Of a stretch of 64,000 nucleotides of DNA, positions 58,801 to 64,000 are shown in pieces. The position numbers and the translations under genes are program-made. Numbering within the stretch: position 1 is the stretch's first letter; each line of letters opens with the position of its first letter. A model generated the notes under the pieces. That model did not search any database. It had not been told where the DNA came from and saw only the letters and a program-made list of their open reading frames with translations. Origin of the DNA: Callaeas wilsoni (taxonomy: Eukaryota > Chordata > Aves > Passeriformes > Callaeidae); NCBI GenBank assembly GCA_013398955.1, contig VWPU01013476.1, positions 21,581-85,580 on the forward strand. Reading direction: 5' to 3'.

Positions 58801-61800
58801 AACTACAAATAAATTATCTTCCTCTCTTCCAAAAACTATTGCACAGATGGAAGGAGATTCTCCTCAATGCTTGGCAAAGCAGTTCAATTTGTGTTTCTCC
58901 TCAGGATCAATAACTGCAATACAAGTAAGGTATGGTAACAAAGCTCATTAAGACAAATTTAAAACGTAAGGTGCAGTCCCTCTTTAAGAGTCTCAGTATT
59001 CCTCTGTTTTCATATTTGGAGTCTACTGTGCTAAATTTCCTTAAACTATGGAAACCTTCACTGCCAACTCCTCTCAACATCCTGTTATGCTCTACTGCAA
59101 AAGTTTGCAACCACTCTTAACACTGTCTTTCAAGGACCAGTTTGATTCCCAGGCTTTTTTCCCTCTCGGAATGTTACCAGAGACAGCAGCTTCTCCAGGT
59201 GAGCGAGGGTCTGACACAGGAGACCAGCACAAGATGTCTTGGAGGACAGAAGACTTTCAACAGTGACAGGATCACTGACAGACTCATCCAGCAAACCTAG
59301 AGGACCAAAGAAGGGAAGAGGTCAGGCTGTCAACGAATAGAAAAGATTGGGATTTTTAAAGTTAACCAAGATATTCAGGTGATGTAGTATGAATATCCCT
59401 TCAAATGCAACTGGCAGTAGGATTTACCACAAACACTGCTACTGTCCTTGACTTCCACTCTTTCTCCTCCAGTTTTGTCTGCACCAGACACTTAAAACAC
59501 TGGCAAGCAGACTGGCCTCTAACTCTTCTGTCACAACTGTACCTGCACATTCCAGAGGCTGGGAGGCTGCTCTCAAAATACAGTCCATTGGCTGAAGCAG
59601 AACAGTCAGTGCCTGAATCCTGACATCTTGTGGGCTTCAAGGAGGAAACAGCAGTTACCAACACAAGAACACTTCATTTCCTTCCCAAATACCTGCTCCC
59701 AAATGCTGAGCAGGATGATTTTCATGCAGGCTTTTAAACAAGCCAGCAATGACAGAGAAAGAAAAGCAGTATCACAATCTGAGCCTTCTTCCAAGCTTCC
59801 CTTGCTAACTGGAAGCAGAGGAGAAATGGCTCTGGAACTTAGAATCAGCTTTATCCAGCTATGCAAATAGAGAGTGGGATCCTGTGTAAGGAGGCTGAGA
59901 GAGAGGCATATCCTGTAAACAAAAGACTGTCCTTCTATCTTAGAACAAGGGTGTTTCTCAGCCTGTAAATCAATATCTGTGTGTGCTGTATTGATCTGAT
60001 GATTTCCTGCTGCTTTTTCACTACCTAAAGGGGAATTATGAAGCAGAAACACCTGCATAGTGCAGAAATTTCATTGCATTCCGTCCTACCATTTGCAGAG
60101 CTTTAGAAGTCCCACTGCCAGAGGGCCTGCTTGTACTGGGGTTAAGTGTTCCAGAGCAGAAGTTACTAATGCCCAAAAGCTGCCTTCAGTGCCACAGAAC
60201 ACAGGGGACCTGAGAAGAAAGAAGTGTAAGTGTAACCTATCACATGGTGGAAAACAGATTGATCTCAGCACGGGCTCCAAGGTGCCAGAAGATCTTTACC
60301 GTGCCACGTTTAGCAAAAGATTCGCCAGCACAGGCTGTGCTTGAACAGTCTCCTCCAGCAGAATGGATTCTATTTGCTTTGCTATGTCCAACCAAAGGAC
60401 TTCAGTCCACGCAGCATAACAACTGCCAAAACAACTGCCAAACAAACTGCTCAACAGCTTCAGTGACTGCTCGATGTGAGAGGCAGAGCTGGACTGAAGG
60501 GACTCTTCTATGTGCTTTACAATCATCTGGGCACACGCTGGCCAGCTGCAGACCTTTGTGCTGAGGGCTTTCGACGTTTCAGACTCCAGGGAGAAGGTGA
60601 GCATGTGCACCAGGAGCTGGCTGGCAGCTGAAGCCACAAACAGGCTGGGATCCCCTTGCAGAGCGAAGATCACATCCATGCCTCCTGTGGGAAAACAAAA
60701 CAAGTCACTGGAGGAAAAAACAACCATTTCTGACTCTGATTCAGGTACCATACAGCTTTAAATGGTGGTGATGGTGTTTTCTTACACTTCATTTTGTAGT
60801 CTCTACTCAAAGTCAGCCAGTCCTTAGGAATAAGCAAATAAAAGAAGAAAATAAAATTGTTTTCAGATCCTTAGGGGTGTAATAACTCAGGATCAGGCTT
60901 CAATATAACATCAGTAACGTTAGGAGAGCTGACAGCACACTCAATGTGTATTTATGGAAAGAGCCTGTACCATCTCTGGACAAAACTTGGGCAGCAGTAT
61001 CAATACCACTTTTCCATCACATGCACTTTAACACCAATCCAGTCTTTTAGGCCCCTGTGTACATGGGGTCTAAAGTTGCTGTCAACAGCAGAATTTACAT
61101 ACCTGCATAACAACAACAGGATTGCAAATGCATGCAAGCACTACGAGATAAATGAGCCTCTGCTTAGTTTTTCTGCACTAAAATCATGCTGAAATGTACC
61201 CTTTAGTAGGAGTTACAAAGTAGATCACAGAGAGCGCCGAATCATTTAAAGGCAATTTTATAAGATACTTTCTAAAAAGAGCACCATCTTCAGTGCTTGT
61301 AGAAAAAAACCCAAATGCATAACTAACTTAACACTAAGAAATAAATGAGCCTCTGCTTAGTTTTTCTGCACTAAAATCATGCTGAAATGTACCCTTTAGT
61401 AGGAGTTACAAACAAGAATACCGATAGCTCTTAATTTTATAAAGGCAGTTTTATAAGATACTTTCTAAAAAGAGCACCATCTTCAGTGCTTGTAGAAAAA
61501 AACCCAAATGCATAACTAACTTAACACTAAGAAATAAATGAGCCTCTGCTTAGTTTTTCTGCACTAAAATCATGCTGAAATGTACCCTTTAGCAGGAGTT
61601 ACAAACAAGAATACAGATAGCTCTTAATATTATAAAGGCAGTTTTGTAAGATACTTTCTAAAGTATCTTATAAAAAGATACTTTTATAAGTAAAAGTAAA
61701 AAAAAGAGCACCATCTTCAGTGCTTGTAGAAAAAAACCCAAATGCATAACTAACTCAACAAAAGTTAACTTAATGCTTAGCTAACTTGACCAACATCTTT

Positions 61801-63437
61801 CAATGACTTCAGAGTTTTTGACAAACGGCTTATTTCAATCTTAAACAAACGAAGACTCCTGTCTTGCTCATTTGACATCTGAGCAACGGACTGGAACGGC
61901 GGGGACCCTGCAGGTCTGGGGAGATGCCAGCCCCAGCTGTACTCACCCGAGGAGCAGAGGAAGAGCAGGGCAGGCTGGTGCTGCACCATGCTGTGCACGC
62001 CCTTCACCCAGGCGCTGCGCACCGCCGCGTCCTCCCACGCCGCGCCGCCCCGGGGCCCCTCCTGGCCAAAGAGCCTCCCCAGCAGCTTCTCCTGCTGAGG
62101 CCAAGGCAGAACACGGAGGAAACAGTGAGCAAAGGGGCTGCTCTGTCCGGCTCAAGAGTATCAGTACTGTAGGGAAACCTTCTCTTGCTAGAAGTATCAC
62201 GAAAATAGGCAGTTTTCAGAATCTCACGCTTAAACGCAACATGGACAAACTGGAGTGTTCAGGATCAAAATTTTTGTTTCCAGGTGCTAAGGGACAACTT
62301 AGGTGTATCAGTTCCATCAGACTGCTTTATGGACCTGTACACATCTCTTCCCTGAATGAAGCCTTTTGGGTTTTGTACTATAAATGTATCCTCTTGCACA
62401 AAGCAGGGCTTTAAAAACCCCCTTGTTTTTGTAGGGAATCAAGAATTTCCTGTCAACCTACTATGGAGGGAAAATGACATCTGTTAGCGCAGTTTAAATC
62501 TCCAGGACCTGTCCTGGGATACAGTACTGTGCAGTGACTGCTGTGAAGTAGTCTTACCCCATACACTCTTTGGAACTAAAAATGGGAAGCACTACACATC
62601 AGCATTCACAGTCCTACTGTGGTGAAATAGAAGCAAGAAGCAGCTTTACATGAGAATGAACAGGAATGGTGACTGCAGCCTTTGTTATCATATCACTTTT
62701 GCTGAGTTGTTCCATGTATGCCATAAATTTAGTAAGCAGAATATGCACATTTTCAGGGGTCGTCCATACAGGAGGAGACAGACACACAGCAGCAGGTGCC
62801 TGGGTGGCAGACTCACCTGCAGGTGCTGGAAGCGGCTTTCGGAGGAGGCGAGGATCCCAGCTAACTGCAGGGTAAAGGACAGGATGCTGGGGCTGGGATC
62901 CGGCAGGGCCAGCACGGAGGTGATGAGCTCTGTCAGACACGGGTTGTCCTGCACCAGCTCCACAGTCGGATCTGCGCAGGAGAGGCCAGAAAACAGCAGG
63001 TCACTGCCAGGACTGTCCTCTCTCACTAAGGCGGTTCCCTGAGCTGAGGTAAGCCCTGCCAGCTGTTAGAACTGATGAATTCGGGTTCACCCACAGCATT
63101 TTCAGGTGTCACAGCACCTCAGATAGTTGTGGAGACATTCAAATCCCACCTGGGCACCCGTTCCTGTGTCGTCTGCTCCAGGTGACCCTGCCTTGGCAGG
63201 GGGTTGGACTGGATCATCTCCAGAAATCCCTTCCGACCCGAGCTATTCTGCGATTCCGTGATGGATCTCCCTTCCCCTCGGACCGGTCCCTGCCAGCCCC
63301 CGGCACTCACCGAACCACGTCAGGCTGCGGAACCAGTCCAGCAGCTTCTCCAGGCAGGTGTCGTCGAGGCCGGGCTGCCGCGGGTCGGCCAGGGCGGCGC
63401 AGACGCCGGGCAGCAGCACGGCGCACTCGCGGGTCAT
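55139..63437 (-). CDS. BRAT1: BRCA1-associated ATM activator 1, complete CDS (13 coding exons)
   Basis: Exons on the minus strand: 63311-63437, 62817-62971, 61947-62094, 60300-60684, 60090-60209, 59543-59634, 59178-59296, 58496-58682, 58296-58369, 57608-57710, 57229-57327, 56062-56240, 55139-55864. All introns are GT-AG and all phases agree, giving 837 codons (human about 821). BRAT1 is a HEAT-repeat scaffold that binds the Integrator endonuclease pair INTS9/INTS11 and has been linked to ATM/DNA-damage signalling; it occurs in nucleus and cytoplasm. Diagnostic segments: [20 protein letters not shown] near the N-terminus, [50 protein letters not shown] and the end [15 protein letters not shown] to DCY. 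The terminal Cys-Tyr is kept. The chosen ATG (63437) aligns with the human start; an in-frame ATG 17 codons upstream (63488) also has a fair Kozak context. Confidence 0.97.
56062..56240 (-). CDS. BRAT1: BRAT1 coding exon 12
   Basis: 179 nt, phase 1 to 0, residues about 537-596. Contains [20 protein letters not shown] and [14 protein letters not shown], the most conserved HEAT repeat of the family. Confidence 0.97.
56241..57228 (-). other. BRAT1: BRAT1 intron 11
   Basis: About 1 kb. No repeat family or additional exon recognised. Confidence 0.85.
57229..57327 (-). CDS. BRAT1: BRAT1 coding exon 11
   Basis: 99 nt, phase 1 at both ends. Reads [33 protein letters not shown]. The WEVRDS..EFL pattern is a HEAT-repeat signature shared with human. 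Confidence 0.96.
57608..57710 (-). CDS. BRAT1: BRAT1 coding exon 10
   Basis: 103 nt, phase 0 to 1. Reads [34 protein letters not shown]. Matches the human VLKKAFQATLRWL segment. Confidence 0.95.
57711..58295 (-). other. BRAT1: BRAT1 intron 9
   Basis: About 0.6 kb AT-rich intron; nothing further seen. Confidence 0.85.
58296..58369 (-). CDS. BRAT1: BRAT1 coding exon 9
   Basis: 74 nt, phase 1 to 0. Reads [20 protein letters not shown] then NTSPT. The acceptor is CTTGTTTCAG and the donor ACT then GTGAGT. Confidence 0.95.
58496..58682 (-). CDS. BRAT1: BRAT1 coding exon 8
   Basis: 187 nt, phase 0 to 1. Starts [18 protein letters not shown] and ends [13 protein letters not shown]. Moderately conserved; the [11 protein letters not shown] part aligns with human VRVQRAALDFL. 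Confidence 0.96.
58683..59177 (-). other. BRAT1: BRAT1 intron 7
   Basis: About 0.5 kb; nothing further seen. Confidence 0.85.
59178..59296 (-). CDS. BRAT1: BRAT1 coding exon 7
   Basis: 119 nt, phase 1 to 0. Reads [20 protein letters not shown] then [20 protein letters not shown]. Strong match to the human SKSSCAGLLCRTLAHLE region. Confidence 0.97.
59543..59634 (-). CDS. BRAT1: BRAT1 coding exon 6
   Basis: 92 nt, phase 2 to 1. Reads [19 protein letters not shown] then [12 protein letters not shown]. The chance open frames listed across it are in other frames. Confidence 0.96.
59635..60089 (-). other. BRAT1: BRAT1 intron 5
   Basis: About 0.45 kb. It contains a 150-codon minus-strand open frame that continues past both splice sites in the wrong frame and has no family resemblance, so I treat it as chance. 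Confidence 0.8.
60090..60209 (-). CDS. BRAT1: BRAT1 coding exon 5
   Basis: 120 nt, phase 2 at both ends. Reads [19 protein letters not shown] then [20 protein letters not shown]. Good polypyrimidine acceptor. Confidence 0.97.
60300..60684 (-). CDS. BRAT1: BRAT1 coding exon 4
   Basis: 385 nt, phase 1 to 2, residues about 144-271. Starts [20 protein letters not shown]; includes [18 protein letters not shown]. It contains a short in-frame tandem duplication giving FGSCFGSC (60420-60443) where human has a single copy-like FGRC. Ends LLLNVAR. Confidence 0.97.
60685..61946 (-). other. BRAT1: BRAT1 intron 3
   Basis: About 1.26 kb, half of which is a 193-bp tandem repeat array (61139-61760). Nothing else recognised. 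Confidence 0.85.
61139..61760. repeat. 193-bp tandem repeat, three copies
   Basis: AAATGAGCCTCTGCTTAGTT anchors at 61150, 61343 and 61536, exactly 193 bp apart. Copies 2 and 3 share variants (ACAAACAAGAATAC, GATAGCTCTTAA) that copy 1 lacks, so copies 2 and 3 arose from a later duplication. Copy 3 carries about 40 extra bp made of fold-back sequence (61648-61690). Confidence 0.95.
61947..62094 (-). CDS. BRAT1: BRAT1 coding exon 3
   Basis: 148 nt, phase 0 to 1. Starts [17 protein letters not shown] and ends ALLFLCSSG. The acceptor reads CCTCAGCAGG, a NAGNAG tandem acceptor, so transcripts with or without the first Gln codon are possible. Confidence 0.96.
62095..62816 (-). other. BRAT1: BRAT1 intron 2
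   Basis: About 0.7 kb; nothing further seen. Confidence 0.85.
62817..62971 (-). CDS. BRAT1: BRAT1 coding exon 2
   Basis: 155 nt, phase 1 to 0, residues 43-94. Reads [20 protein letters not shown] and [20 protein letters not shown], aligning with human HPCLVELLSHVL and VLSFSLRLAGTFA. Confidence 0.97.
63123..63263 (+). mobile_element. CR1-type LINE 3' end fragment
   Basis: Typical CR1 3' sequence: GTGGAGACATTCAAATCCCA, CTCCAGGTGACCCTGCCTTG, GGGGGTTGGACTGGATCATC and CCCTTCCGACCCGAGCTATT, ending CTGCGATTCCGTGATGG. It is 5'-truncated and lies inside BRAT1 intron 1, antisense to the gene. Confidence 0.95.
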
Positions 63438-63488
63438 GGCGAAGCGGCGGCGGGCCCGGGCCACGAACCGGGACTGGGGATCGGACAT
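63311..63488 (-). CDS. BRAT1: BRAT1 coding exon 1
   Basis: From the ATG at 63437 it gives 42 codons plus one base: [19 protein letters not shown] then [20 protein letters not shown]. The interval shown extends to the upstream in-frame ATG at 63488 ([17 protein letters not shown]), which would add a basic 17-residue extension. The internal ATG aligns with the human start and is preferred; both have G at -3. Confidence 0.93.
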
Positions 63489-63497
63489 GGCCGGGGG

Positions 63498-63570
63498 CAC
63501 CGGGACCGGGACCGACAGCAGGAGTGACACCGGGACCGGGACCGGGACCGGGACCGACACCGACACCGGC
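63498..63570. repeat. GGGACC hexanucleotide repeat in the BRAT1 5' leader
   Basis: CCGGGA and CCGACA-type hexamers repeat about a dozen times on the + strand, just upstream of both candidate BRAT1 start codons, so the run is probably transcribed as 5' UTR. Confidence 0.9.
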
Positions 63571-63601
63571 CCCGGGCCGGCCGCACCGCGAGTGTCGCAA
63601 A

Positions 63602-63658
63602 GGGGGCGTGGCCAATGGCAGCGGGGGCGTGGCCAGCGGCCGGACAGGGGGCGTGGCC
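63602..63658. promoter_or_regulatory. Three GGGGGCGTGGCC (SP/KLF-type) boxes with a CCAAT box
   Basis: Identical 12-mers start at 63602, 63623 and 63647 (spacings 21 and 24 bp). The first overlaps GGCCAATGG, a CCAAT box. This arrangement is typical of a TATA-less CpG promoter. Confidence 0.75.
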
Positions 63659-63961
63659 CGGGCGCGCTCCCGGGGCAGGCGGTGGGTGCGGGACGGTGCC
63701 CGTGGCGGGCGCGATGCGGTTGCGCCGTGCCCGGGGTTGTCCCAGCGCTGCCGGGCACAAGCTCCCGGCACGGTGGCGGAGCAGGGCTGTCGCAGGGACT
63801 GCTCCGCCTCCCGCCGGGGTTTCGCGCCCTGCGGGGCCGCTTGGTGTCACCCGCGCTCCGCGGCCGGGCCGAGCGGCCGCCGGCGCTGCCCGCGGGCGCG
63901 CCGTGGCTCTGCGCGTGAGCTACCACCCCGGGCCGCGGGGGGGCGCTGGGCCTGCGCGGCG

Positions 63962-63975
63962 GTTGCCATGGTTAC
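63962..63975 (-). promoter_or_regulatory. RFX X-box (perfect consensus)
   Basis: On the minus strand the site reads GTAACC-AT-GGCAAC, an exact fit to the X-box GTNRCC-N(0-3)-RGYAAC. X-boxes mark promoters of ciliary genes bound by RFX factors. Confidence 0.8.
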
Positions 63976-63979
63976 CGCG

Positions 63980-63990
63980 ACCCGGAAGTG
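63980..63990 (+). promoter_or_regulatory. ETS-family site ACCCGGAAGTG
   Basis: A full GABPA/ELK-type core (CCGGAAGTG) five bases after the X-box, common close to transcription starts of CpG-island promoters. Confidence 0.65.
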
Positions 63991-64000
63991 CCGCCGGGGG

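Larger units (their letters stand above)
63300..64000. promoter_or_regulatory. BRAT1: BRAT1 CpG-island promoter, probably bidirectional
   Basis: CpG-dense from BRAT1 exon 1 to the window edge. Upstream of the ATG are a GGGACC-type hexamer repeat, three identical GGGGGCGTGGCC boxes (63602, 63623 and 63647), a CCAAT box (63612-63616), and at the far edge an RFX X-box and an ETS site. The second gene to the right is not visible; IQCE is the expected head-to-head neighbour from human. Confidence 0.8.

Noticed and set aside
59606..60058. Minus-strand open frame of 150 codons between BRAT1 exons 5 and 6
   Set aside because: Out of frame with BRAT1, which splices across it with matching phases; no family resemblance.
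63243..63926. Minus-strand open frame of 227 codons through the BRAT1 promoter
   Set aside because: It contains BRAT1 exon 1 in frame, but the upstream half is hexamer repeat and CpG promoter sequence and the downstream end runs into intron 1.

Overview
The window is ordinary vertebrate nuclear DNA, most likely from a bird. The genes have compact GT-AG introns, interspersed repeats are sparse, and the only transposons I can recognise are three short 3' ends of CR1-type LINEs, each ending in the avian-style ATTCTGTGATTCTATG-like tail. I cannot assign a species. Three protein genes are supported, all named from my own knowledge of the vertebrate families; no search was run.

Left part (1-25.7 kb): the last two coding exons of GNA12 (+ strand; G-protein alpha-12, residues 176-381 in human numbering) lie at 12208-12258 and 13235-13804. 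The first 12 kb is upstream intron and exons 1-2 lie outside the window. After the GNA12 3' UTR there is gene-poor sequence with a 52-bp minisatellite, a small CpG-rich patch with STAT-like and MEF2/TATA-like sites, and a chain of splice-flanked, phase-compatible segments that could be an unrecognised transcript.

Middle part (25.7-42.1 kb): AMZ1 (- strand; archaemetzincin metallopeptidase) is complete in six coding exons (503 codons). A plausible non-coding first exon sits in a CpG island at about 41.4 kb. GNA12 and AMZ1 are tail to tail.

Right part (42.1-64 kb): about 13 kb without a recognisable gene, containing one orphan CpG-rich block (49.4-49.7 kb), then BRAT1 (- strand; HEAT-repeat, Integrator/ATM-associated protein), complete in 13 coding exons (837 codons from the start that aligns with human). 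Its CpG-island promoter fills the right end. The last 40 bp hold a perfect RFX X-box and an ETS site, which fits a divergent ciliary gene such as IQCE starting just past the edge.

The three genes do not form an operon or pathway. The layout itself is of interest: from memory of the human order (BRAT1-IQCE-TTYH3-AMZ1-GNA12), AMZ1 and BRAT1 being adjacent on the same strand implies an inversion of the BRAT1-IQCE-TTYH3 block between the lineages. I saw no novel defence, mobile or biosynthetic system.
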